From Myotis daubentonii (Eukaryota > Chordata > Mammalia > Chiroptera > Vespertilionidae), in assembly GCF_963259705.1 (NCBI RefSeq), contig NC_081841.1, positions 30,717,358 through 30,781,357 of the forward strand: 64,000 bases of DNA, read 5' to 3'. The position numbers and the translations under genes were made by a program. The notes under the pieces were generated by a model. It worked only from the letters and a program-made list of their open reading frames with translations, made no database searches and was not told where the DNA came from. The stretch's first letter is position 1. The number at the start of each line of letters is the position of its first letter. Shown here piece after piece: positions 54,177-64,000 of the stretch.

Positions 54177-55390
54177 TGTTGATGTTCTTAAATCACTTGT
54201 GTTAGAATTTTTGCTCTTTCCATCTAAAATGGCAAGCCCGAGGACCAAGAGACTTGGCGGGGGGGTGGGGGCGCGCGGTATGTTAATCTTACCATTGTAG
54301 AGAATATCACAGGACCTTTTCCGTCATGGAGCCCGGCCTCCCCGTCAGGTTGAGGAACTTGAGGCCCAGAGAGATAAATTGCTTTTTGGCCACAGTTACA
54401 TTTCATTCAGTGACAGAATCTGGACCAGAATACAGTTTTTCTGACTTGTCCCCTAAGGCCATCGGCTCAACACCACTGGGCAAATTTAGTTTTCTGAGGT
54501 TTCTCTACCTCATGTTGTGGAAACCAGCTCCAAGCATGTAGCCTCACTCTGCTCCGTGGTTTGCACTTGGGGGAGCGGGGGACGGTACAGAGCAGAGGGT
54601 CATTTCTCCGACACGAGTAACTAGAAACTGTTTCATCACAAGTAGGACCCTCAGAGATCGTTTTCTCTTACAATTCATTCTTTGCAGATGTTCACGCTCT
54701 TCAGAATCAATTACATTTTCTTCCCTCCGTAACCTTTTGTTCGTGCTCTATATTGTTCCCAGTGTGTGAGGAAATTTGACGCTTTTGGATTCCTGTATAA
54801 AATGGCTGGAACTAAATTGGCAGCGGTCAGTCTTCCTTTTTTTTTTTTTTTTTTTTTCTCCATGCTATATTAAAGAGGATTTAGATTTCATTCAAAACGC
54901 AGATGTATAAAATTCATCTGCTCCAAACTAAATCACTCAAAAAGAAATGCAAATAGATACAGTCTGTACTGTAGAAGGTCAGTGAAAAGAGAGGTTAAAT
55001 GGGAGGATAGCATTTGGCTCTCTGTGTCCATTAAAACATGTTTACACATATCAAAGATGACATACACAGGTCTTCTCAAAGGAAACCATGGACAAATCAT
55101 TTTTCCCCTTAGCTATGTTATGGTCATTGTTAGCGATCTTTTGTCAGTGTGGTGGGAGTATTTCTCTTTGGTTTTCGTTTGGGGCCTTTTGTGGGGCTTT
55201 TTATGTTGAATTGTGTGTGTGTTGCTTTGGTCTTATTAAGCACAACTTTTTTTTTGTAAATATTTCAAGAAGGAAACATATCCCATACTGGGGTACCTGG
55301 AAGCCTCAGGAGTTTGGAGAAAGCAGCATAGAGGAACTGTGATTCTTGTCAACATTTTAGAAAGCCAGATGCTAACCGTATATTTGCAAA

Positions 55391-55555
55391 CAGTAAGTCA
55401 GCACAGGCTTGTTAAAAACACATTACTGGGCCTCAGCCCTAGCATTTCTGATTTAGCCAGTCCAGCGTGGTCCAAAACTGGGAGTTCTAATTCTAACAAG
55501 TCCACAGGTAATACTCATGCTGATGCTCTGGGCACCACTCTTTGAGAATCACGCT
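55391..55555. mobile_element. Old MER-type hAT-Charlie fragment
   Basis: Contains aggcttgttaaaaacac, gggcctcagcc, attctaacaagtccacaggt and caccactctttgagaatcac, in the order of common mammalian MER hAT elements. Diverged, no duplication seen. Confidence 0.55.
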
Positions 55556-56486
55556 GTATTGTATGTTGAGTTTTCGTTTTATTTACTTACGTGTGATGGA
55601 ATAAAATTAGGGTAAATTCAGGAGTTTTTATTTAGTTACAAGTGTGCACAGAGTGTAGGAGAATAAGAAAGATAATGGAACGACTCACGCTGTGGCCCAA
55701 AGGGAGGAGGGCAGAAGGAACTGGAACCCACAGAAGGGAGTCACGTGAGAGAAGCCCTTACTCTATTCAAGAGGCAGAGCCAGCCCTGGTGTTGGCAGCC
55801 CTACAGGGACTGAGCCAGGAGGAGACTGATGGCGCTGGCTTAGCGCCAGTTTCTTGCTCAGCCTCCCATTGGCTGCACTCGGTGGGAGGCAGCGATCACA
55901 GGAGTTGTGTCGGGGGGTGGCTGGGAACTCTTGGGGGTTTCCAAGACCTCTTCAGGAGAGCCTTGAAGTCAAAGTTATTTTCATAACAACACTAAGATGT
56001 TATTTGCCTTTTTCACTTTCATTCTCAGTAGTGAAGAATGGTGTTTCCCAAAGGCTCTCTGGCCTGAGAGATTTCAACAGATTGAGTGCAGAAGCAGATG
56101 TGAAAATCTAGTTGTCTTTGTTAATTCAGACAGTAAAGAGGTTAGCAAAGATGGAAAGCAATGTTTTTTATTCAGAGGTATGTTGTTTACTCTAACATGT
56201 AGTGGGTTTGCTTCTGTTATTTTAGACGAATGCGTCAATATTTTAACACCTCTCCGCTTTAATTTCTACTACAGTAAATGCCAATAGATATAACCCACAA
56301 AACAAGCTACTTAGAGTACATCATTGTTAAACATGTGTGAATCCTGAGACCAAAGATTTGAGAAACCCCCATATAGTTCTTACTGGTCAGCCTCCTGTGA
56401 CAGGGCACAGCTGAAAAATAGCTGATCCAGAGGGACAAATAGAAGATATCAGCCCATCTTCCCAATAAAATGCTGCTTGCTCTTTT

Positions 56487-56978
56487 TTTTTTTAATAAGG
56501 CTCACTTTTTTTGTTGTTAATCCTTGCCTGAGAATATTTTTCCATTGATCTTTTAGAGAAAGTGGAAGATAGAGGGAAAGACAGAGAGAAACACATTGAT
56601 TGGTTGCCTCCTATATGAGCCCTGACCAGGGCCCCAGCAGGGGAGGAGCCTGCAACCAAGGTACATGCGCTTGACCGGAACTAAACTCTGGTCCCTTTGG
56701 TCCGCCGGCTGACACGCTATCCACTGAGCCAAATGGGCTAGGGCAATAAAGCTCACTTTAAAAAAAAAAAATTTTTTTTAATTGACTTTTTTTGACAGGG
56801 AGGGAGAGAGAGAAAAAAAATGATGTGAAAGAGAAACATCAATCGATTGCCTCCCACATGCACCCCCACCGGATGGAACCCGAAACCTGGGCATGCAACC
56901 TGACCTGGAATTGAAGGCGCCACCTTTCAATGTACAGGCTGAAGCTCCAACCGCTCCAACTGAGTCACCAGGCCAGGC
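56487..56978 (-). mobile_element. Ves SINE, minus, split by a younger SINE
   Basis: Outer SINE with duplication gctgcttgctctttt (56472-56486 and 56979-56993). Its T-rich tail is interrupted by the SINE at 56509-56744. Confidence 0.85.
56509..56744 (-). mobile_element. Ves SINE, minus, nested
   Basis: Flanked by aataaggctcacttt (56494-56508) and aataaagctcacttt (56745-56759), 14 of 15 matching; inserted next to the tail of the outer SINE. Confidence 0.9.
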
Positions 56979-57753
56979 GCTGCTTGCTCTTTTCGCTTGC
57001 AAACCCCGGGGTCTGCTCCTTGAATTGAAAACCCCAATGTCTGAGTGCCATCCAGAGCCTGTGGGTCCTCCTGAGGCGCTGCGGGCTGTGGATCAGTCAT
57101 GGGAAATGCTTCAGAAAGGCAGTGTCCAGACATGCAACAGTCTAGAAAGGGTGAGGCTCTCGTCCTGTGTCAGCTGCCACACACCCTTTGGCCATTCCTT
57201 GATCTCCAGGTGTACCTGGATGTTCTATCTAGCCCTCATGCCCAATTCAGACTTCCCATTCTCATTAGCCTGAGGTGATTACAAAATCATCAATTAAAAG
57301 TGGGTAAATGAAGATCTAGTCCATGTCAAAATGGAGTAGGACCCATGAAAAATAACTATGTCATCTATTCAAATTATATTATTTGAAATATGTGATTTAT
57401 ACAGAGACATTTGTGTTATTTATAAGAAATTTCTATTCTCTGAGTATTAGCTGTCTGGTTCTGCCCAACATAGGACAATGAATGACTCATTCCTTTGTAT
57501 TTGAAGGAGCAGCTAAAGCTGTCTAGAAAGTTGTTGAGAATTTGCCCTAAGTAGCAGATGCTCCAAGATTTGCAGTTTTGTTTTTGGTTTGGTTTTTTTT
57601 GTTTGTTTTTTTTTTTAGAAATAACATCTCAACTACATTCCTGCCAAGTGTGTTGGGTTGTGTAGGCATCTGGAAACTGCCAAAGAGCAAGCCTGGGACA
57701 GCTCATGCTTGTCATATCCTACTGGAAAGTGACAGGCAGGTCATGGAGTTGCT

Positions 57754-58072
57754 CGCTTTTCTTTTTTTTATAATCCTCACCCGAGGATATGTTTTTGTTT
57801 TAATATATTTTTACTGATTTCAGAGAGGAAGGGAGAGGGAGAGAGAGATAGAAACATCAATGATGAGAGAGAATCATTGATCTGCTGCCTCCTGCATGCG
57901 CCCTGTTGGGAATCAAGCCCACAACCTGGACATGTGCCCTTGACCAGAATCGAACCCAGGACCCTTCAGTCCACATGAATTGCTTCCTGTGCAGGTGCCC
58001 TACCAGGAATTGGACCCTCCACCTTTTGGTGTACGGGACAACTCTCCAACCAACTGAGCACCTGGCCAGGGC
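57754..58072 (-). mobile_element. Composite Ves SINE, minus
   Basis: Duplication tggagttgct (57744-57753 and 58073-58082) bounds one insertion that contains two B-box-like regions, atcgaacccaggaccc and gaattggaccctccacc, from two SINE types. Confidence 0.85.
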
Positions 58073-58469
58073 TGGAGTTGCTAGCATTTTAAACAAATTG
58101 GCCCCTAGCCATGTCCCCCAAAACTGCCCATAAGCAAAGATGAGGGCAGCAATTCCTTCTAGAAAGGTCTCTGGTCTAACTTGAATTTTACAAAGATATA
58201 CAAGCTTTCAATAAACATTGAAACATGCTCATTATTAGTGGCTATCAAAGATATACAAAACAATGAAATCCTTTTTTTAACCCATCATTTTGGAAATGAT
58301 GCCCCCCAAAAAAAGTGTGATAATGCAATATGGTATTGTGCACTTCAACATTTCTCAAGAGGTGAACTTACACAATGTATGTCAGTTATATCAGTAAAGC
58401 TGGGAAAGAATTAAGGGGTAGATCTCATGTTAACTGTTCTTTACACACACACACACACACACCAAAAAA

Positions 58470-58625
58470 ATACCCACAGAGGGACTCAAGGACACTCAGG
58501 AAGTGTTGGATGTCTATTACCTTGATTGTGATGGTATCATGGGTATTTGCATATGTCTAAACTCATCAAGTTGTGCACATTAAATGTGTGTTCTTCATAT
58601 GTCAATTATACCTCAATAAAACTGT
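58470..58625 (+). mobile_element. L1 3' end fragment
   Basis: Contains taccttgattgtgatggtat, actcatcaagttgtgcacat and tcaattatacctcaataaaa, the closing sequence of many mammalian L1 copies. Confidence 0.7.
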
Positions 58626-58664
58626 GTTGGTTTGTTTTTTGTTTTTTAAAAATGAGTGATAGAG

Positions 58665-58854
58665 CCCTGACTGGGTAGCTCGGTTGGTTAGAGCATCATC
58701 CCAATACCCCAAGATGGTGGGTTCAATCCCCAATCAGGTCACATAAAAGAATCAACCAATGAATGCATAAATAAGTGGGACAACAAATCAATGTATCTCT
58801 CCCTTCCTCTCTCCAAAAATCAATAAATTAAAAAATGTATTTAAATAAATAATA
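58665..58854 (+). mobile_element. Older Ves-related SINE
   Basis: Head ccctgactgggtagctcggt; distinctive gaatgcataaataagtggga body. Duplication aatgagtgatagag/aatgggtgatagag (58651-58664 and 58855-58868), one mismatch. Confidence 0.88.
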
Positions 58855-58868
58855 AATGGGTGATAGAG

Positions 58869-59510
58869 TTAGCAGGGTGTAGAGAAAGGAGTATATTCAT
58901 ATGAGGTTGGTGGGAGTGGCAATTAATAAAACCTTTCAAAAGCCTTAATAATGCACCCTCTTTGGCAATTCTTCTAGGAATTTATCTTAAAGAAATAACC
59001 TAGTGAATCTTTTGTACTTTGGTTTGTTAGTGGTTCAAAGAAGGGGTCTATTTGTCTCCCGTCATAAGAGGGAGGGAGCCCAGGGTTGACTGGAGGCTCG
59101 CTGGGAGTTGTTCTTTTCCTACTCTGTGTCAGCAGTGACCTCTACACTTTGGGCAGCGCCGGCAGGCTTCCTCCACTGCTTCCATCTGTCTCATTGGCCA
59201 GAACCAAGTGACAGGGCCACCTGACCTGTAAGGGTGTCTGGGAGAGCAAGTGTTTACCTTTCCAGCTTTTAGAATAAAGGAGGGCAGTGAGAAGGGAGTT
59301 GAAGTGGGTGTTGAGTGAGCCAAGCTGCAAAAAATACCCCACAACCCATATGTCCACCAGGAGGGAGTTGATGAACTAAATCAGAGACTTTCCATTGTAC
59401 ACAGCCGCTTACTGCGGCATGGTTAATCTCGTTCACTGTGTACTTAGTGAAAAGGGTAGATTACAAAGTAATATGTTCCCCAGGATTCCATGTTGCTAAA
59501 AAATGTTACA
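58869..59510 (+). mobile_element. Probable old L1 fragment
   Basis: Contains ggcaattcttctaggaattt and atcttaaagaaataacc, resembling the 3' part of old L1 copies, then caggagggagttgatgaact and tccattgtacacagccgc. The middle (59030-59330) is unassigned. Confidence 0.45.
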
Positions 59511-59570
59511 TGTGTATCCTATACAGTCACAGGAAACCCTGATATACATGATAATGTTAATAAAATCCAC

Positions 59571-59707
59571 TTGATGAGGCCTCCTGCCCTTCCTGTCTTC
59601 CACTCCCACCCCCAGCTGTGACCTCCATATCTTAGCCATAAATCTTTCCAGATTGATTCAAAGCCAAGAATAAGGAGAAAACCATAAGTCATTTTGGAAA
59701 ACACAGT
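59571..59707 (+). repeat. Unnamed dispersed repeat, copy 1
   Basis: Words gatgaggcctcctg, gtgacctccatatc, agccataa and agagaaaaccataa-like recur in the same order at 63395-63495, which lacks about 30 bp. Confidence 0.6.
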
Positions 59708-60072
59708 CGTTTGCAGTCTGTTACATTTCACTTGTCTTTCTAAGAGAACAAACTCCAGCATTTCCTCAATTGGCTGACAGAACTCGGTGGGTGAAGCCAG
59801 GTGAGAATTGTTGCAGGAACAGACTCAGCTCAGAATGGCGCAGAACCTGATGCTGCAGGACCGCCGGCCAGAAGGAAGCCCTGGGTGAGTGTGCTACGAA
59901 GAAGCTGTTTGTGAATTGGTCTGGGAGAACTTGATACTGTGAACGTGTCAGCTCCGAGGAAATCTCAGGAACCGCAACATTAAACATAGGCTCTCCTTGG
60001 AGTGCCAAGTGACTTCCTTTGTTTGGCTGCTGATGGGATGGTTCATAAGTAACTAACGACATTGCAATAGAC

Positions 60073-60281
60073 CAGTGGTCGGCAAACTCATTAGTCAACA
60101 GAGCCAAATAGCAACAGTACAACTGAAATTTCTTTTGAGAGCCAAATTTTTTAAACTTAAACTATATAGGTAGGTACATTGTTAGTAACTTAATTAGGGT
60201 ACTCCTAAGGCTTAGGAAGAGCCACACTCAAGGGGCCAAAGAGCCGCGTGTGGCTCGCGAGCTGCAGTTTGCCGACCACGG
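60073..60281 (+). mobile_element. hAT MITE (about 209 bp)
   Basis: Starts CAGTGGTCGGCAAACTC and ends TTTGCCGACCACGG. It is closely related to, and inverted relative to, the copy at 60428-60639. No clear 8-bp duplication was found (caatagac against gctcggag). Confidence 0.82.
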
Positions 60282-60297
60282 GCTCGGAGAACAGAAG

Positions 60298-60740
60298 AAG
60301 GACTAGGTGGGGAGATGAGTCGAGGCTGGCCTGCTTTAGCTCACTAAGAAGTCAGAGAAAGGCGACTTGGGGACAGGTTCAGGGGATTTGCCCAGGACAC
60401 ACTACTGCTACCCATTGATGCCCTAGTCCGTGGTCGGCAAACTGCGGCTCTCGAGCCACATGCGCCTCTTTGGCCCCTTGAGTGTGGCTCTTCCTAAGCC
60501 TTAGGAGTACCCTAATTAAGTTAATAACAATGGACCTACCTATATAGTTAAAGTTTAAAAAATTTGGCTCTCAAAAGAAATTTCAATCGTTGTACTGTTG
60601 ATATTTGGCTCTGTTGACTAATGAGTTTGCCGACCACTGGCCTAGGTGCAAGCCTCTGGGGTCCCTTACAGTCCAGGAGGTGCAGGCCTGTGGGAAGGAG
60701 AGGGGAGAAGAGGAGGGGAAAGGTACCGGCGTGTTCTGGG
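60298..60740 (+). repeat. Unnamed dispersed repeat, copy 2, split by a hAT MITE
   Basis: Related to 48165-48370 over 60298-60427 and 60648-60740, with the MITE 60428-60639 between. Confidence 0.6.
60428..60639 (-). mobile_element. hAT MITE (212 bp), inverted copy
   Basis: Starts CCGTGGTCGGCAAACTGC and ends GCCGACCACTG, flanked by gccctagt (60420-60427) and gcctaggt (60640-60647), an 8-bp duplication with two mismatches. It interrupts a dispersed repeat that is uninterrupted at 48165-48370. Confidence 0.85.
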
Positions 60741-60876
60741 AGGGAGAGCGCAGGCTGGACCTTCCTTTTGAGGGGTTTTAAAGGCTGGGCATTTAGGGTA
60801 GGTCTTAGGGAGGATCTCTGTGGACTGTTCATCAGTTTTGTGCTGATGTGCCAAAGTGAGATTTATTCCCTTAACT

Positions 60877-61092
60877 CAGTGATGGCGAACCTTTTAAGCT
60901 CGGAGTATCAGCATTTTGAAAAACCTTAACTCTGGTGCCGTGTCACATATAGAAATTTTTTGATATTTGCAACCATAGTAAAACATGATATTTATTTTAT
61001 ATATTTAAATGCCATTTAACAAAGAAAAATCAACCAAAAAAATGAGTTTGCGTTTCACCTCTGACACGCGTGTCATAGGTTCACCATCACTG
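60877..61092 (+). mobile_element. hAT MITE (216 bp), different family
   Basis: Terminal inverted repeats CAGTGATGGCGAACCTTT and AGGTTCACCATCACTG, with the 8-bp duplication ccttaact (60869-60876) and ccttaatt (61093-61100), one mismatch. The interior is AT-rich and non-coding. Confidence 0.9.
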
Positions 61093-61202
61093 CCTTAATT
61101 TAATCTGTCCTTGGGTTCTTGCTATCTATCTTCCTGAGTAGGGTGATTCAAGCTATTTACCCTCTGGTTGGGGGAAGAGAAGTGTAAACCATTTACTCTT
61201 TT

Positions 61203-61428
61203 TTTTTTATGTATTTTTTTAAAATATATTTTATTGATTTTTTACAGAGAGGAAGGGAGAGAGATAGTCAGAAACATCGATGAGAGAGAAACATCGATCA
61301 GCTGCCTCCTGCACATCTCCCACTGGGGATAGGCCCGCAACCCAGGTACATGCCCTTGACTGGAATCGAACCTGGGACCTTTCAGTCCGCAGGCTGACGC
61401 TCTATCCACTGAGCCAAACCGGTTTCGG
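61203..61428 (-). mobile_element. Ves SINE, minus, gccgaaaccgg subtype
   Basis: Duplication ccatttactctttt at 61189-61202 and 61429-61442. Head end gagccaaaccggtttcggc. Confidence 0.93.
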
Positions 61429-61444
61429 CCATTTACTCTTTTTT

Positions 61445-61646
61445 AAAAAATATGTTTTTATTGATATTTTTAGAGAGAGAGAGGAAGGGAGAGGGATAGA
61501 GAGATGGAAACTTCAAAGAAAGAGAAACATCTATCGGCTGCCTCCTGCACATCCTGTACTGTGGACTGAGCCTGAAACCCGGCATGGGAATCAAACTGGG
61601 GACCTCTTGGTTCATGGGTTAACGCTCAACCACTGTGGCTGGGCAG
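61445..61646 (-). mobile_element. Ves SINE, minus, adjacent insertion
   Basis: Shares the same target word: ccatttactctt follows it at 61647-61658 and precedes it at 61429. Head end accactgtggctgggcag. Confidence 0.9.
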
Positions 61647-61794
61647 CCATTTACTCTTAAGTGCCCTTGGTTTAGGGAAAATAGGAATACGATTTAACTT
61701 CTATTTGACTATCTGTCTCAGTTCCCCTATTCCACTTGTCCTGGCTTACTAGCCTGTCTCAAAAGGAGGTGTGATTGTTTTTAAAGTGACAGCA

Positions 61795-62022
61795 GCCCTG
61801 ACCGGTTTGGCTCAGTGGATAGAGCGTCAGCCTGTGGACTGGAGGGTCCCAGGTTCGATTCTGGTCAGGGGCATGTGCCTTGATTGCGGGCACATCCCCA
61901 GTGGGAGGTGTGCAGGAGGCAGCTGATCGATGTTTCTCTCTCATCGATGTTTCTGGCTCTCTATCCCTCTCTCTTCCTCTCTGTAAAAAATCAATAAAAA
62001 ATATATTTAAAAAATAAATAAA
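61795..62022 (+). mobile_element. Ves SINE
   Basis: Head gccctgaccggtttggctca; 13-bp duplication taaagtgacagca (61782-61794 and 62023-62035). Confidence 0.94.
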
Positions 62023-62117
62023 TAAAGTGACAGCAATCGATTCTCATAAGGTTCCTGCAGATGAACCAAAAGGAGAATCGGAACATACTAGTACACTTTG
62101 CAGAAAGAATATATGAG

Positions 62118-62315
62118 CCCTGACCGGTTTGGCTCAGTGGACTGAAAGGTCCCAGGTTCGATTCCGGTCAAGGGCATGTACCTTGGTTGCAGGCACATCC
62201 CCAGTAGGAGGTGTGCAGGAGGCAGCTGATTGATGTTTCTCTCTCACTGATGTTTCTAACGCTCTATTCCTCTCCCTTTCTCTCTATAAAAAATCAATAA
62301 AATATATATTTTTAA
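62118..62315 (+). mobile_element. Ves SINE with head deletion
   Basis: 14-bp duplication aaagaatatatgag (62104-62117 and 62316-62329). About 20 bp between the A box and gactgaaaggtccc are missing. Confidence 0.93.
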
Positions 62316-62434
62316 AAAGAATATATGAGCTGTGGTCCCTTTACCTCCTTTTACAAAAGTAAAAGTAATCCTAAAGAAAAAGGAAGTAAAGAAGCTAAAA
62401 ATCTGGAAGCAACAATAAAGATATAAACATGAGG

Positions 62435-62677
62435 CCCTTGTCAGTTTTCTCAGTGATTAGAGCATCGGCCCAAAGACTGAAGGGTCCCGGCTTTGATTCT
62501 GGTCAAGGACACATACCTGTGTTGCAGGCTCAATCCCAGGCCCCGGTGGGGTCACCTGTGGGAGGCAACAATCAATGTGTCTCTCTCACATCGATGTCTC
62601 TGTCTCTCCCCCTCCCTTCCACTCTCTCTAAAAACCAATGGGAAAAATATCCTTGGGTGAGGATTAGCAACAACAAC
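62435..62677 (+). mobile_element. Ves SINE
   Basis: 18-bp duplication aaagatataaacatgagg (62417-62434; 62678-62695 with one mismatch). Long form ending ttgggtgaggattagcaaca. Confidence 0.93.
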
Positions 62678-63009
62678 AAAGATATAAACGTGAGGGTTGG
62701 GGACAGAAAGGAGCAAGGACTAGTAGATCAGGTTGAGACTAAGAGGATAATGAAGGACAAGGACACTCAAGTTTATCGTTCACTTAGCAGCTTTATACAA
62801 TAGTGAAACCCAAAGAAGATCCTGTTTAAAATCAAATTATAAAATGTTCCTGACTATTGGTATTTCCTAAACTATCTGCATTTCTTAGCCTCAGCGGATC
62901 AACAGAATCATTTGGAGCTTGTTTTGTTTTAGTGTAAATTCCTGAACCCCATTATCCCAAATTTGCGATTCACTAAGTCTGAAATTTATCCAAGGAAGCT
63001 GCATTTTTT

Positions 63010-63223
63010 TTAAATGTATTTTATTGATTTTTTACAGAGAGGAAGGGAGAGAGATAAAGAGTTAGAAACATCGATGAGAGACAAACATCGATCAGTTGCC
63101 TCCTGCACATCTCCCACTGGGGATGTGCCTGCAACCCAGGTACATGCCCTTGACTGGAATCGAACCTGGGACCTTTCAGTCCGCAGGCCGACACTCTATC
63201 CACTGAGCCAAACCGGTTTCGGC
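63010..63223 (-). mobile_element. Ves SINE, minus, gccgaaaccgg subtype
   Basis: 15-bp duplication gaagctgcatttttt (62995-63009 and 63224-63238). Head end gagccaaaccggtttcggc. Confidence 0.93.
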
Positions 63224-63394
63224 GAAGCTGCATTTTTTAACCATTTAATTTTTTAGATGAACTATTAGTAGGCTATAGTTCACATAAAATAAAACATACT
63301 CATTTTAAAGTTACAGTTAGGTTTTGGGTGTTTTTTTGGCAAATATATATACCCATGTAATCTCTACCACAATCAAGATATAGACCGTTTCCAT

Positions 63395-63495
63395 CTGATG
63401 AGGCCTCCTGACCCTAAGTGACCTCCAAATCGAAGCCATAAGATTCTCTAGAATTGATGCAAAACTAAGTATAAAGAGAAAACCATAAACCCCAA
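63395..63495 (+). repeat. Unnamed dispersed repeat, copy 2
   Basis: Partner of 59571-59707: gatgaggcctcctgaccc, gtgacctccaaatc, agccataagat, aaagagaaaaccataaa. Confidence 0.6.
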
Positions 63496-64000
63496 AATAA
63501 TATCAATTACTGAGAGAACAGCACTGCGAGCTCCACTCTGCGTGCCTCTTGGAGGTGCAATTATGAGCAAAAATAGATATGGCCTTCACACACTTACAGT
63601 TTGGGACTAACATTGATTCAATCATGTGCTCATTTGTTCTGGTAAGTGCTCTACTGAAAGGTTGCTTTGTTGTGAGAGCACATTAGAGACTCGATCTGAT
63701 CTAGCAGCCATGGTGGTGGTGGGGAAGACTTTCTCAAGGAAGCAGATTTGAGCTGAGATCTGAAGAATGAGTTGAGGTTAATTCGTAGAAGGGAAAGAAG
63801 CAAGGGACTTAAGATGAGGCTTTGGCTGGTCGGCGGAGCCTGAAATCCAGCTGGGCCTGATTGTAGTCTTCAGTCTCAGAGCAATGGAAAAAGTGCTGAG
63901 GTACTTCAAGCAGGAGATTGACATGATCAGATTTGCCTTTTCAATAGAAAACTTGTCATTTTTGCATCCTCTTACAATGAGAGGATTCCACTGCACTGAT

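Larger units (their letters stand above)
51333..54195 (+). other. PLEKHA5: PLEKHA5 3' untranslated region
   Basis: Sequence after the TAG contains no Ves SINE, Helitron or hAT insertion for about 3.3 kb, in contrast to the density on both sides, as expected of transcribed, constrained 3' UTR. AATAAA hexamers occur at 51975-51980 and 54171-54176, and ATTAAA at 54105-54110. I take the cluster near 54171 as the main end and 51975 as a possible short form. Its exact end is inferred. Confidence 0.65.
54200..64000. other. Intergenic region downstream of PLEKHA5
   Basis: No coding exon seen. It holds about ten Ves SINEs, three full hAT MITEs, old L1 3' ends and at least one unnamed dispersed repeat. 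In human the next gene downstream on this strand is AEBP2 by recollection; none of it is visible here. Stretches 54570-55390, 55560-56470 and 57000-57740 show no feature I can name. Confidence 0.6.

Noticed and set aside
55642..55986. 114-codon open frame downstream of PLEKHA5
   Set aside because: No recognisable domain, no promoter or splice evidence, and a composition consistent with chance or an old repeat.

Overview
The window is vertebrate nuclear DNA, most probably from a vespertilionid (vesper) bat. The evidence is the repeat content: about 30 tRNA-derived Ves-type SINEs (head resembling gccctgaccggtttggctcag, pyrimidine-rich body, A-rich tail), seven or eight Helitron copies of the HeliBat type (5' TCYTATATAATAAAAG, 3' hairpin then CTAG, inserted between A and T), and young-looking hAT MITEs with 8-bp target duplications. 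Helitrons and recently active hAT elements together are a hallmark of vesper bats among mammals. Genus and species cannot be settled by eye.

The only gene I can support is the 3' half of PLEKHA5 (PEPP2) on the + strand. Fifteen coding exons lie between 14250 and 51332. They join without a frame break (1776 nt, 591 codons plus TAG) and end in the family C-terminus HFMCV. The upstream exons (two WW domains, PH domain, central linker) lie before the window, so positions 1-14249 are read as intron. The exons here encode the coiled-coil region, a proline-rich cassette, the conserved tail around ERPRSAVEQLCL, and a divergent acidic C-terminal tail. Two exons (14250-14330 and 34058-34243) are in-frame cassettes absent from the common human isoform as I remember it. 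A 3' UTR follows, ending probably at an AATAAA at 54171. From about 54200 to 64000 I see only intergenic DNA dense in SINEs, hAT MITEs and old L1 pieces.

The introns hold most of the interest. 37949-40308 is a near-intact, very young, non-autonomous endogenous retrovirus on the minus strand. It has two 739-bp LTRs that differ at only two positions I can find, a 6-bp target duplication, a tRNA-Lys3-type primer binding site, a polypurine tract, and an 882-bp interior without gag, pol or env. The interior is built largely of tandem repeats, some of which look like copies of the U5/primer-site junction. Several Helitrons carry a perfect or near-perfect palindrome whose arms match the CTCF core motif. 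A tandem Helitron pair at 45750-46931 carries a YY1-site/CpG-rich promoter-like segment and a roughly 47-bp minisatellite. A 50-bp hAT micro-MITE with perfect 8-bp duplication lies at 21373-21422.

No tRNA, rRNA, CRISPR array or prokaryotic-type feature is present. Coordinates of exons were read from splice signals and codon phase; repeat boundaries come from target duplications where given and are otherwise approximate.
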